64,000 nucleotides of DNA from Sphingomonas_L flavalba_A. Lineage in GTDB: Bacteria; Pseudomonadota; Alphaproteobacteria; Sphingomonadales; Sphingomonadaceae. The position numbers were made by a program, and so were the translations under genes. Below the pieces are notes generated by a model. It did no database searches. It worked only from the letters and a program-made list of their open reading frames with translations, and was not told the origin of the DNA. Positions 8,455 to 17,666 of the stretch are shown here, piece by piece; the stretch's first letter is position 1; each line of letters starts with the position of its first letter. The DNA is taken from contig NZ_CP180208.1 in the NCBI RefSeq assembly GCF_047553045.1, positions 496,001-560,000 of the forward strand. Reading direction: 5' to 3'.

Positions 8455-9294
8455 TTACGCGGCGGGTGGCGGGTAGAGCATCGTCGCGCCGGGGTAGGCG
8501 AACAGCGTGTCCGCCCCTTCGGCCATGGTAACCGTGACGTCACCGGAAACCATCCAGCATTCACCCCCTTGCCACGCTTCGCCGCCGATCGTTCCAGCGC
8601 CCGTGACCGGGACGAACCAGCCAGCTTCACCGGCCGGTAGGACCATGTGTTGCGCGGCGGTCCAGCGTTCAAGCACGAATTTTTCGCCTTCGGCCAGAAT
8701 GGCGCGGCCGGGCGCCATGGTCCGCGGCGGCTTCGATGCGATGAAGGGGGTAAGGCGGGCGGCGGCGACCCCAGCGTCAAGATGCAGTTCGCGCGGGCGG
8801 CCATAGTCGTACAAACGATAGGTCAGGTCGATATTCTGCTGGATTTCGATCAGGGTGATGCCGGCGCCGATCGCATGTATGGTGCCGGCGGGGGAGTAGA
8901 TGATGTCTCCGGCGGCGACCGGAGCCCAGACCAGCAGGTCGACGATGCTGCCGTCATACGCGGCGGCCTTCAGTTGTTCGCGGGTGGTCGGAGATGTGAC
9001 GCCGAGCGCGATCAGCGCGCCGGGATCGGCGGCGAGGATAACCCAGGCTTCGTCCTTCCCGCGCGGATAGCCGGCGGCGATCGCGTCGGCGTCGCCCGGA
9101 TGGACCTGAACCGACAGCCGCGCGCCGGTGAATAGATATTTGACCAGCAGATCGGGATCGCGGGCCTGTTCCGCCTCGAACCAGATTTCGCCGACCGGTG
9201 CCGAACCGGCCGGGACATCGGTGAAGCCCGGCCATAGCTGGTGGCGACCCCAGGGTTTCTCGACACGGCGGGTGGCAAGGCGGGTGGCGGACAT
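8455..9294 (-). CDS. manA: Class I mannose-6-phosphate isomerase
   Basis: This 279-residue protein is a type I phosphomannose isomerase (cupin, zinc-dependent) that interconverts mannose-6-P and fructose-6-P to supply GDP-mannose or mannose catabolism. Visible motifs are EKPWGRH at the N-terminus, zinc-site QVHPGD, KDEAWVI, and SPAGTIHAIG with LIEIQQNIDLTYRLYDYGR. I chose the ATG at 9294 (MSATRL) because GGAG lies about 7 bases upstream; the frame is open further upstream without a better start. Next to a glycosyltransferase pseudogene, it may once have belonged to a mannose-containing glycan locus. Confidence 0.9.
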   Translation of the reverse strand: MSATRLATRRVEKPWGRHQLWPGFTDVPAGSAPVGEIWFEAEQARDPDLLVKYLFTGARLSVQVHPGDADAIAAGYPRGKDEAWVILAADPGALIALGVTSPTTREQLKAAAYDGSIVDLLVWAPVAAGDIIYSPAGTIHAIGAGITLIEIQQNIDLTYRLYDYGRPRELHLDAGVAAARLTPFIASKPPRTMAPGRAILAEGEKFVLERWTAAQHMVLPAGEAGWFVPVTGAGTIGGEAWQGGECWMVSGDVTVTMAEGADTLFAYPGATMLYPPPAA

Positions 9295-9397
9295 CCTCTG
9301 CTCCATTAGCGGTTTGATGGTCCAACGCTCAACTGGCTTGCTGTCTCCCGACAACGGGCGCTTGGCGGCGGGCGGAGGCTCGGCTAAGGAACCGGCC

Positions 9398-10183
9398 ATG
9401 CGTATGCCCGTCCTTCGCCCCGCCGCGCTTGTCATCGCGCTTGTCATTGTCGGCACACTTGCCGGGTGCGCCGGTCGCGGCAACAAGAAAACCGACACAT
9501 CTTACGTCGCGCGTGACGTCAACACGCTGTACAATGCCGCGAAAGCGCGGCTGGATCGGCGCCAGTACAAGCTGGCGGGCGCGCTGTTCGACGAGGTGGA
9601 ACGCCAGCACCCCTATTCGGTCTGGGCGCGGCGTGCGCAGCTGATGAGTGCCTACAGCTACTATCTAGGGCGCAATTATCCCGAGTCGATCAATTCGGCG
9701 AGCCGTTTCCTGTCGATTCACCCAGGCAATCGCGATGCCGCCTACGCAAATTACCTGATCGCGGTCGATTATTACGAGCAGATCAGCGACGTCACCCGCG
9801 ATCAGAAGATCACCCAGCAGGCGCGTGACGCGTTGAGCGAGGTGATTCGCCGCTATCCCAATACGCGCTATGCCGCTGACGCCGCGCTGAAGCTGGATCT
9901 GGTCAACGACCATCTCGCCGGCAAGGAGATGGAGATTGGCCGCTTCTACCAGCGCCGCGCCCAATGGCTGGCGGCGACGCTGCGCTTTCGCAGCGTGATC
10001 GATGATTATCAGTCGACCAGCCACACGCCGGAGGCGCTGATGCGGCTGACCGAAAGCTATCTGGCGCTCGGTATTCCGGCGGAGGCGAAGAAGGCGGCGG
10101 CGGTGCTCGGCAGCAACTATCCGGGCAGCGAGTGGTACGACCGCGCTTACAAGCTGATGCGCCAGAAGGCGCCCGGCGCCTGA
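9398..10183 (+). CDS. bamD: Outer membrane assembly lipoprotein BamD
   Basis: This 261-residue lipoprotein has signal peptide MRMPVLRPAALVIALVIVGT and lipobox LAGC with Cys24. Tetratricopeptide-like repeats follow (YNAAKARLDRRQYKLAGALFDE; QHPYSVWARRAQLMSAYSYY; YPESINSASRFLSIHPGN; QARDALSEVIRRYPNTRYA), typical of BamD/ComL of the BAM complex that inserts beta-barrels. The start at 9398 is supported by AAGGA at 9386-9390. recN follows 56 bp later in the same direction, as in many sphingomonads. Confidence 0.95.
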   Translation: MRMPVLRPAALVIALVIVGTLAGCAGRGNKKTDTSYVARDVNTLYNAAKARLDRRQYKLAGALFDEVERQHPYSVWARRAQLMSAYSYYLGRNYPESINSASRFLSIHPGNRDAAYANYLIAVDYYEQISDVTRDQKITQQARDALSEVIRRYPNTRYAADAALKLDLVNDHLAGKEMEIGRFYQRRAQWLAATLRFRSVIDDYQSTSHTPEALMRLTESYLALGIPAEAKKAAAVLGSNYPGSEWYDRAYKLMRQKAPGA

Positions 10184-10239
10184 ACGGCCTGACCGGCGCC
10201 TTTCCCCGCCCGATGCGGATCGGCTAAGGTAAGGACCCG

Positions 10240-11895
10240 ATGCTGACCGCGCTGTCCATCCGCGACGTTGTGCTGATCGAGGCGCTCGACCTTGAGTTCG
10301 GCGCCGGCCTTGGCGTGCTGACCGGTGAGACCGGTGCCGGCAAATCGATCCTGCTCGATGCCCTGGGCCTGGCGCTTGGTGCGCGGGCTGACAGCAGCCT
10401 GGTTCGCCAGGGGGCGGCGCAGGCGGTGGTCGGGGCGACCTTCGCCCCGGACGCGGCGATCGCGGCGCGGCTGGCCGAAAACGGCATAGAGGTGGAGCAG
10501 GGCGAACCGCTGCTGATCCGCCGCATCGTCAAGGCGGACGGCGGCAGCCGCGCCTTCCTCAACGATCAGCCGGTGGCGGCTGCCCTGCTGCGCGACATCG
10601 GGACGATGCTGGTCGAAATTCACGGCCAGCATGATGATCGCGGCCTGCTTAACCCGCGCGGCCATCGTGCGCTGCTCGACACGTTCGGGCGACTGGATGT
10701 TGCGGCGGTCGCCGCAGCCCACGCTGCCTGGCGCGCGGCGGAGGACGCGCTCGCCGACGCACATGACGCGGCGGAAGCGGCGATGCGCGACCGCGACTGG
10801 CTCGACCATGCCGCCAGCGAACTAGCGGCGTTTGCCCCGGAAGCGGGCGAGGAAGCGAAACTGGCCGAAGCGCGCGCCGATATCCAGCGCGGGGCGCGGC
10901 TAGCCGATGATCTGGCGACCATCGTCGCCCACCTAGCCGGCGGGGAGGGTGCGATTGCGCAGCTGCGCCAGGCGGCGCGCCGCCTCGACCGGATCGCGCC
11001 GGAACATGCGCTGCTTGCCGAGGCTCTAGCGGCGCTCGATCGGGCGGTAATCGAGGCGTCAGAGGCGGAAGATCGGCTGGCGCAGGCCGACAGCGCCTTC
11101 GCCTACAGCCCCGAACGGCTGGACGGGCTGGAAACCCGGCTGTTCGACCTGCGCGCGCTGGCGCGCAAGCACCGGGTGGAGCCGGACGCCCTACCGGCCC
11201 TTGCCCAGGAACTGGCCGCACGACTGGCGACGATAGCCGATGGCGAAACCCGGCTCGTCGACCTCGCCGAGGCGGCGGAGACGACACGGGCCGCCTATGA
11301 GGCGGCTGCAGCGGCGCTGAGCGTCGCGCGGGCCGAAGCGGCGGCACGGCTCGATGCGGCGGTGGCCGGGGAACTGGCGCCGCTCAAGCTGGATGCGGCG
11401 CGTTTCCGGACAATGATCGCGCCGTTGCCGGAGGCGCAATGGGGAGCGGGCGGTCGCGACCACGTCGAATTCGAGGTGGCGACCAACCCCGGCGCACCGT
11501 TCGGCGCGCTCAACCGGATCGCCAGTGGCGGGGAGCTTTCGCGCTTCATTCTCGCGCTGAAAGTCGCGCTGGCCGAGGAAGGCGGTGCGGCGACGATCAT
11601 CTTCGATGAGATCGACCGCGGCGTCGGCGGCGCGGTGGCGAGCGCGATCGGCGATCGGCTGGCGCGGCTGGCGCGGCGCACCCAACTGCTGGTCGTTACC
11701 CACAGCCCGCAGGTTGCGGCACGCGGCGGGGCGCATCTGCTGATCGCCAAGTGCAGCGACGGGCTGGTGACGCGCACCGGCGTGGTCAGGCTGGATGTAA
11801 ACGCGCGGCGGGAGGAGATTGCGCGGATGTTGTCTGGCGCGACGGTAACCGACGAGGCGCGGGCGCAGGCGGACCGGCTGCTGGAAGCGGCTTGA
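10240..11895 (+). CDS. recN: DNA repair protein RecN
   Basis: This 551-residue SMC-like ATPase is used in double-strand-break repair. It has Walker A GETGAGKS at about residues 29-36, a long Ala/Glu-rich coiled-coil centre, the ABC signature ASGGELSRF at about 427-435, Walker B ATIIFDEIDRGVGG at about 451-464, and the H-loop VVTHSPQVAARG. The length is as expected. It is likely co-transcribed with bamD and ligA. No LexA box is evident upstream. Confidence 0.97.
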   Translation: MLTALSIRDVVLIEALDLEFGAGLGVLTGETGAGKSILLDALGLALGARADSSLVRQGAAQAVVGATFAPDAAIAARLAENGIEVEQGEPLLIRRIVKADGGSRAFLNDQPVAAALLRDIGTMLVEIHGQHDDRGLLNPRGHRALLDTFGRLDVAAVAAAHAAWRAAEDALADAHDAAEAAMRDRDWLDHAASELAAFAPEAGEEAKLAEARADIQRGARLADDLATIVAHLAGGEGAIAQLRQAARRLDRIAPEHALLAEALAALDRAVIEASEAEDRLAQADSAFAYSPERLDGLETRLFDLRALARKHRVEPDALPALAQELAARLATIADGETRLVDLAEAAETTRAAYEAAAAALSVARAEAAARLDAAVAGELAPLKLDAARFRTMIAPLPEAQWGAGGRDHVEFEVATNPGAPFGALNRIASGGELSRFILALKVALAEEGGAATIIFDEIDRGVGGAVASAIGDRLARLARRTQLLVVTHSPQVAARGGAHLLIAKCSDGLVTRTGVVRLDVNARREEIARMLSGATVTDEARAQADRLLEAA

Positions 11896-11927
11896 TCTCC
11901 AACGCCGCCATCCTCTAGCGACGCCTT

Positions 11928-14036
11928 ATGGCCGAGATCGACGAAGACGCCGCCGCAACGGAACTCGCCGGGCTGGCGGCGAAGATCGCCTACCACAACC
12001 AGCGCTATCATGGTGAGGACGCGCCGGAGATTTCCGACGCGGACTATGACGCGATGGTTCGGCGCAATGCGGAGCTGGAGGCGCGCTTCCCGCACCTGCG
12101 GCGCCCCGACTCGCCCAGCCTCGCGGTCGGCTCCGCCCCCGCCGCGCACCTGTCGAAGGTGGCGCACGCGCAGGCGATGCTCAGCCTGGAGAACGCATTT
12201 TCCGACGAGGAGGTGATCGACTTCGTCGGCCGGGTCCGCCGGTTCCTGAAGCTGGACGACGGGGCGGCAGTCGCCTTGACGGCGGAACCGAAGATCGACG
12301 GCCTGAGCTGTTCCCTGCGCTACGAGGGCCGCATGTTGGTGCAGGCGCTAACCCGCGGCGATGGCGCCGTCGGCGAAGTGGTCACCGACAATGTCCGGAC
12401 CATCGCCGACATCCCCCATATCCTGCCCGCCGGCGCACCGGACATCTGCGAGATCCGTGGCGAGGTCTACATGGCGAAAGCCGACTTCGCCGCCCTCAAC
12501 CAGCGGCAAATGGATGCGGGGGGCAAGCTGTTCGCCAATCCGCGCAACGCAGCAGCCGGGTCGCTGCGCCAGATCGATGCGGCGGTTACGCGCAGCCGCC
12601 CGCTCCGCTTCCTGGCGCATGGCTGGGGTGAGGTGAGCGCAATGCCTGCCGACAGCCAGATGGCGATGATGCGGGCGATCGCCGGTTGGGGCTTCCCCCT
12701 ATCCGACCTGCTCGTGCTGGGCGACGGTGCGGATGCTGCGCTGGCCCACTATCGCCGGATAGAGGCGCAGCGGGCATCGTTGCCGTTCGATATCGACGGG
12801 GTCGTCTACAAGGTCGACCGGCTCGACTGGCAGGCACGGCTTGGCTTCGTCGCGCGGGCGCCGCGATGGGCGCTGGCGCACAAATTCCCGGCGGAGCAGG
12901 CGTCCACCACCTTGCTTGCCATCGACATCCAGGTTGGCCGCACCGGCAAGCTGACGCCGGTTGCCAGGCTGCAACCGGTGACGGTCGGCGGCGTCGTCGT
13001 CACCAACGCGACGTTGCACAATGCCGACGAGATCGCCCGGCTGGGGGTCCGCCCCGGCGATACGGTCAGGGTGCAACGCGCTGGCGATGTCATTCCGCAG
13101 GTGCTGGAGAATCTGACCCCGGACGAAGAGCGCCCGGCCTTCATTTTTCCCGATACCTGCCCCGAATGCGATTCGGACGCGGTGCGCGAGGAAGGCGAGG
13201 TCGATGTGCGCTGCACCGGCGGGTTGATCTGCCCGGCACAGCGGGTCGAGCGGCTGCGTCATTTTGTCAGTCGCCGGGCGATGGAGATCGAAGGGCTTGG
13301 TCTGACGCATATCGAGAGTTTCTTCGCCGACGGGATCGTCAAGGCGCCTGCCGATATCTACCGATTGAAGGCGCAGCGCGCGGCGCTGATCGAGCGCGAG
13401 CGCTGGGCGGAGACCTCGGTCGATAATCTGCTGCGGGCGATCGAGGCGAGCAAGACTCAGCCGCTTGATCGTTTTCTATTCGCGCTCGGCATCCGCCATG
13501 TCGGCGAGGTGACGGCGCGTGACCTTGCCCGGCGCTACCGCAGCTTCGACGGCTTCATGGCGGTGGTCGACGCGGCGCTGGCCCGGCGCGCGGCGATCGT
13601 GCCGACCCCGGCCGAACCGGACCGTAAGTTCGAGTTGCGCCGCCAGCGGGAGATTGTCGCGGCGATCGATACGGAAAATGTCGGTCCCGAAGTTGCCGGC
13701 GCGCTGCTCGATTTCTTCGCCGAAGAGCATAACCGTGCGGCGGTTGCCGACCTGATCGCAATGGGGGTGGCGCCGGCCGATGTCGTCCATGTGACGCGGG
13801 TATCGGAAGTCAGCGGAAAGACGGTGGTGTTCACCGGTTCGCTGGAGACGATGTCGCGCGACGAGGCAAAGGCGCAGGCGCAGGCGCTGGGTGCCAAGAC
13901 GGCCGGGTCGGTTTCAGCGAAGACTGACCTGGTCGTCGCCGGGCCGGGCGCCGGATCGAAGCTGAAAAAGGCCGAGGAACTGGGGATTCGGGTGATCGAC
14001 GAAGCCGGCTGGGCGGAGATCGTCGCCGGCGCGTAA
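11928..14036 (+). CDS. ligA: NAD-dependent DNA ligase LigA
   Basis: This 702-residue essential replicative ligase has an N-terminal Ia domain (YHNQRYHGEDAPEISDADYD), an adenylation site with catalytic Lys in AEPKIDGLSCSLRYEG (about K123), an OB fold, a zinc finger with Cys in CPECDSD, CTGG and CPAQ (about residues 409-438), HhH motifs, and a C-terminal BRCT domain starting near SEVSGKTVVFTGSLETMSR. Length and domain order are standard. The gene is 32 bp downstream of recN. Confidence 0.98.
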   Translation: MAEIDEDAAATELAGLAAKIAYHNQRYHGEDAPEISDADYDAMVRRNAELEARFPHLRRPDSPSLAVGSAPAAHLSKVAHAQAMLSLENAFSDEEVIDFVGRVRRFLKLDDGAAVALTAEPKIDGLSCSLRYEGRMLVQALTRGDGAVGEVVTDNVRTIADIPHILPAGAPDICEIRGEVYMAKADFAALNQRQMDAGGKLFANPRNAAAGSLRQIDAAVTRSRPLRFLAHGWGEVSAMPADSQMAMMRAIAGWGFPLSDLLVLGDGADAALAHYRRIEAQRASLPFDIDGVVYKVDRLDWQARLGFVARAPRWALAHKFPAEQASTTLLAIDIQVGRTGKLTPVARLQPVTVGGVVVTNATLHNADEIARLGVRPGDTVRVQRAGDVIPQVLENLTPDEERPAFIFPDTCPECDSDAVREEGEVDVRCTGGLICPAQRVERLRHFVSRRAMEIEGLGLTHIESFFADGIVKAPADIYRLKAQRAALIERERWAETSVDNLLRAIEASKTQPLDRFLFALGIRHVGEVTARDLARRYRSFDGFMAVVDAALARRAAIVPTPAEPDRKFELRRQREIVAAIDTENVGPEVAGALLDFFAEEHNRAAVADLIAMGVAPADVVHVTRVSEVSGKTVVFTGSLETMSRDEAKAQAQALGAKTAGSVSAKTDLVVAGPGAGSKLKKAEELGIRVIDEAGWAEIVAGA

Positions 14037-14087
14037 CGGCGCCGGTTCGGGGTTTCCTTTCCCGCATCTACATGCTCTACCAATCGC

Positions 14088-16115
14088 ATGAAAAGCAACC
14101 TTATCACAGGTCTTTGCCTGTCCGCGACGCTATTCGCCGCAACCGCCGCCGGCGCAGCGACGGAGCGTTATACCGTCATCTTCGGCGGCAAGGCTGTCGG
14201 CCACCTGACCGCCGATACCGAAGGCGCGAAGACGGCGATTGTTTTCGACTACAAGAATAACGGGCGCGGGCCGACGATGGCGGAGACGGTCAGCGTTGAC
14301 GCACAGGGGCTGCCGACAGCGTGGACGATCAGCGGCACCACCACCTTCGGCAGCAAGGTCAGCGAATCATTCTCCCGCAAGGGCAGTAGGGCAAGCTGGG
14401 TCGATTCCACCGGAAAGGGCAGCGCGACGGTCGGCGAGCCGAGCCTGTATGTCGCGCAAGGCGGCAGCCCGTGGTCGGTCGGGCTTTACGCCCGCGCGTT
14501 GCTGAAGGATGCGGATCACCAGATGCCGGCGCTCCCCGGCGGCAGCCTGCGGCTTGAGAAGGGTGAGGCGGTGGCGATAAGCGGCGCGCCCGGCGTGCTT
14601 TCGACCACTGCCTATACACTGAGCGGTATCGATCTGACGCCGGATACGTTTTTGCTCGACGACAGCGGCGGGTTCGTCGCCTACCTGACCCCCGACTTCA
14701 TCATCATCCGCGCCGGTTACGAGGGCGAGGAGGAACGGCTGCGCGGGCTGGCGGCGAAATGGTCGACCGACCGCTATGTCGCGATCCAGAAACAGGTTGC
14801 CCATCGCTACGCCGCGCCGGTGCGGATCACCAACGTCCGGCTGTTCGATCCCTCGACATCGGCACTGACCGGGCCGGTGCAGGTGGTGATCAACGGGCGC
14901 GAGATCGCCGCCGTCGAGCCGGTGGACGAGCCGGGCACGCCCGGCGAGGTGACGATAGACGGCGCCGGCGGCACGCTGGTTGCCGGCATGTACGAGATGC
15001 ACGGGCATCTGGGACAGGACGATGCGCTGCTCAACCTGCTCGCCGGCATCACCACGCTGCGCGACATGGGCAACGACAATGCCGTGCTCGCCGATCTGAA
15101 GGATCGGATCGATGCCGGGATCATCGGGGGGCCGCGGGTCATCCGCAGCGGCTTCGTCGAGGGCAAGAGCCAGTACAGCGCCAATAACGGTATCGTCGTC
15201 AACAGCGAGCAGGAGACGATCGATGCGGTGCGCTGGTATGGCGCGCGCGGCTTCTGGCAGATCAAGAGCTACAACAGCATGAACCCGGCGTGGATTCCGG
15301 CGCTGGTCAAGGAAGCGCACCGTCTGGGGATGCGTGTGGCCGGGCACGTGCCGGCGTTTTCGACGGAGGATGCCGACATCGAGGCGGGGTTCGACGAGGT
15401 CACCCACATCAACCAGTTTATGCTGCAATGGGTGATCAAGCCGGACGAGGACACCCGCACCCTGTTCCGCCTGACCGCGTTGAAGCGGCTGCCGGGGCTC
15501 GACCTCGACAGCCCGCGCGTCCAGCATACGATGAAGCTGATGACCGACCACAAGGTGGCGATCGATCCGACGCTGGGCATCCACGAGATGCTGACCCAGA
15601 ACCGTGACGGGCAGGTGCCGCCGGGCGCGGTCGACTATATCGACCATATGCCGATCGGCTACCAGCGCAGCGCCAAGAAGGCGATGACCGACACGTCGGC
15701 GCCTGGCGACGATGCTGCCTATCGCGGCGCCTACGACAAGATCGTCGCGACGTTGCGGATGCTGCACGACCGCGGCGTGTTCATCGTGCCGGGCACCGAT
15801 ACCGGCGGGTCATTCACCTATCACCGCGAGCTGGAACTCTATCAGCAGTTCGGCATGACCGCGCCGGAGATATTGAAGCGCGCGACCTTCGACATGGCAC
15901 GCTACACCGGGCAGGATCAGCGGCTCGGCTCGATCGAGAAGGGCAAGCTGGCCGATTTCTTCCTGATCCCCGGCGACCCGACCAAAGACATCAAGGCGAT
16001 CAAGACGATCAGCATGGTGGTGAAGGACGGCGTGTTTTATTACCCGAGCGAGGCCTATCCGAAGTTCGGGATCAAGCCGTTCGTCGCTGCGCCGAAGGTC
16101 AGCGGCGCTCGGTAA
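14088..16115 (+). CDS. Secreted metal-dependent amidohydrolase with N-terminal extension
   Basis: This 675-residue protein has a signal peptide (MKSNLITGLCLSATLFAATAAGA), an N-terminal beta-rich domain of about 230 residues with no clear family, and an amidohydrolase-superfamily TIM barrel. Visible metal-site motifs are MYEMHGHLGQ (HGH at about 304-306), QIKSYN (candidate carboxylated Lys, about 392), RVAGHVPAF (His about 421), EVTHINQ, and the final Asp in PGTDTGGSF (about 569). The C-terminal GSIEKGKLADFFLI is typical. It is probably a periplasmic imidazolonepropionase-like or dipeptidase-like hydrolase; the substrate is unknown. Its 3' end overlaps the convergent next gene by 17 bp. Confidence 0.85.
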   Translation: MKSNLITGLCLSATLFAATAAGAATERYTVIFGGKAVGHLTADTEGAKTAIVFDYKNNGRGPTMAETVSVDAQGLPTAWTISGTTTFGSKVSESFSRKGSRASWVDSTGKGSATVGEPSLYVAQGGSPWSVGLYARALLKDADHQMPALPGGSLRLEKGEAVAISGAPGVLSTTAYTLSGIDLTPDTFLLDDSGGFVAYLTPDFIIIRAGYEGEEERLRGLAAKWSTDRYVAIQKQVAHRYAAPVRITNVRLFDPSTSALTGPVQVVINGREIAAVEPVDEPGTPGEVTIDGAGGTLVAGMYEMHGHLGQDDALLNLLAGITTLRDMGNDNAVLADLKDRIDAGIIGGPRVIRSGFVEGKSQYSANNGIVVNSEQETIDAVRWYGARGFWQIKSYNSMNPAWIPALVKEAHRLGMRVAGHVPAFSTEDADIEAGFDEVTHINQFMLQWVIKPDEDTRTLFRLTALKRLPGLDLDSPRVQHTMKLMTDHKVAIDPTLGIHEMLTQNRDGQVPPGAVDYIDHMPIGYQRSAKKAMTDTSAPGDDAAYRGAYDKIVATLRMLHDRGVFIVPGTDTGGSFTYHRELELYQQFGMTAPEILKRATFDMARYTGQDQRLGSIEKGKLADFFLIPGDPTKDIKAIKTISMVVKDGVFYYPSEAYPKFGIKPFVAAPKVSGAR

Positions 16116-16794
16116 CGGGGCGGTCGAACCACCACATCACGGTGAAGCTGAGCGGGGTCCAGCGGCCGACGCGGACCCCCGCTTGGCGCAGCATCGATCC
16201 GGTCCAGCTGTTGCAGGTGTTGAACAGGCTGTAGCGGCCGCGCGCTTCGTAGAACATGTCCGCCGGGCCGTAGCCGGGGAGCGGGATCGCTTCGCCAGCC
16301 CGGCCGGTGACGAAGCTGGCGCGGACAAGCCTGGCCAGCCGGCGGTATTCCGCCGGGGTGAGGCGGAGCGGGCGGACGGCGTCGCCGGGGCGCGGTGCGG
16401 CGACGTGGTCGACATGCATCAGCGTGCCGCCGGAGCCGAAGGCGGCGCTGAGCAGGGTGCTGGGCTTCACATCGGCCCAGCCCGGTGTTTCTAGGAAGAA
16501 GCGGCGGTCGCCCCAGCCGATCCACAGATAGCGCCCGGCGTAGCGCGGGTCGGCGAGGTGATCGGCGCGGATGAAGCCGCGCCAGTCGACGCCGGCGGCG
16601 GTTGCGGGAAGCAGCAGGCCGGTGTGGATGCCGTTGGTTTCGACGTAGATTGTCACCCCGACATCAGTTTCCCGCCATGCAAGGTTAGCGGGGGTGAGGC
16701 CGCCGATGACCGCGGCGGCGATGTAGGAAATGGGGAGGAGCAGCAGCGCGAACAGCAGCCGGGGCGCGGCGCGGGCGAGGCGGTGCGGAACCAT
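16099..16794 (-). CDS. TIGR02117/DUF2459 family membrane-anchored protein
   Basis: This 231-residue protein matches the TIGR02117 (urease-region conserved, DUF2459) family: an N-terminal membrane helix (RLLFALLLLPISYIAAAVIGG), then TIYVETNGIHTGLLLP, YLWIGWGDRRFFLETP, GYGPADMFYEARGRYSLFNTCNSWTGSMLRQAG, and a C-terminal PLSFTVMWWF. The conserved Cys-Asn and His residues suggest an NlpC/P60-like or permuted papain-fold hydrolase, but activity is unproven. I prefer ATG 16794, just before the basic/hydrophobic start MVPHRLARAAPRLL, over the upstream ATG at 16857. Confidence 0.85.
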   Translation of the reverse strand: MVPHRLARAAPRLLFALLLLPISYIAAAVIGGLTPANLAWRETDVGVTIYVETNGIHTGLLLPATAAGVDWRGFIRADHLADPRYAGRYLWIGWGDRRFFLETPGWADVKPSTLLSAAFGSGGTLMHVDHVAAPRPGDAVRPLRLTPAEYRRLARLVRASFVTGRAGEAIPLPGYGPADMFYEARGRYSLFNTCNSWTGSMLRQAGVRVGRWTPLSFTVMWWFDRPVTERR

Positions 16795-16964
16795 GGCGCG
16801 GGACGATAGGATGCCCGCCCGCCCCCCGGCAAGCACGGCCGGTTCGCCGAAAAGCACGCACGGGCCGCCATATTCTGTTGTGGAATCGAAAAGGGACGGT
16901 GTAGGAGGCGGATCGGCGTGGTTGCCTGTCGGTTAACCATCGTCCTGTTCATAGGGGAATAGCT

Positions 16965-17561
16965 ATGTTGCGTCGCTTTCTGCTCGTTTCCGCCGCCGCC
17001 TTCGCCATGTCGGCGACCGCTGCTTCCGCCGCCACCATCGTCAACCTCCACGGCATCAACGATGCGTCGCAGACCGGTTCGGCCGGCGAGACGATCAACC
17101 TGGCCGCCGGCACCTATCAGGTGACCTTCACCCAGGCCCAGTTCACCGCGTTCAGCCGCTGGAATTCGAACGTCGGCTGCGATGGCGCCGACGAGAATTG
17201 CCGTCAGGGCTGGGAGCTGAGCGCGAGCTACGCGATCAACGGCGCGATCACCCATTTCGGCGACGCGGGCGGCACCGGTAACTATGGCCCGACCGCGACG
17301 CCCGACAACGCGTTCTACAGCACCGCCGCCGCCGCCTTCGCGGCCGGCGCGACGACCTACAGTTCGCAGTTCACGCTGGCGGCGCCGGGCGACGTCACCT
17401 TCTTCATCTACGACAACAATGTCGGTGACAATCGCGGCGGCGTCTCGCTGGCGGTCACCGCCGTGCCGGAGCCGGCCGCCTGGGCGATGATGATCGCCGG
17501 TTTCGGCCTGATCGGCGGCGTCGCCCGTCGGCGCAACCGCGCCGCCGTCACCTTCGCGTAA
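16965..17561 (+). CDS. PEPxxWA-CTERM sorting domain protein
   Basis: This 198-residue exported protein has signal peptide MLRRFLLVSAAAFAMSATAASA and a beta-rich, low-Cys body. Its C-terminal sorting signal is PEPAAWAMMIAGFGLIGG followed by VARRRNR: the PEP motif with Trp-Ala, then a membrane helix and a basic tail. This is the sphingomonad PEPxxWA-CTERM variant, processed by an exosortase/XrtA-type enzyme and linked to extracellular polysaccharide. An AGGGGAAT ribosome site precedes ATG 16965. The body resembles surface-matrix proteins but has no assigned function. Confidence 0.9.
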   Translation: MLRRFLLVSAAAFAMSATAASAATIVNLHGINDASQTGSAGETINLAAGTYQVTFTQAQFTAFSRWNSNVGCDGADENCRQGWELSASYAINGAITHFGDAGGTGNYGPTATPDNAFYSTAAAAFAAGATTYSSQFTLAAPGDVTFFIYDNNVGDNRGGVSLAVTAVPEPAAWAMMIAGFGLIGGVARRRNRAAVTFA

Positions 17562-17666
17562 ATCCACCGGGTGGAGTGATGCGCCGTCGACCGTGAGGTC
17601 GGCGGCGTCGTCGCGTCCGGCAAATGCACTGTTCGTCAGCGACTTGCCGCGTGCTATGCTGTCGGC

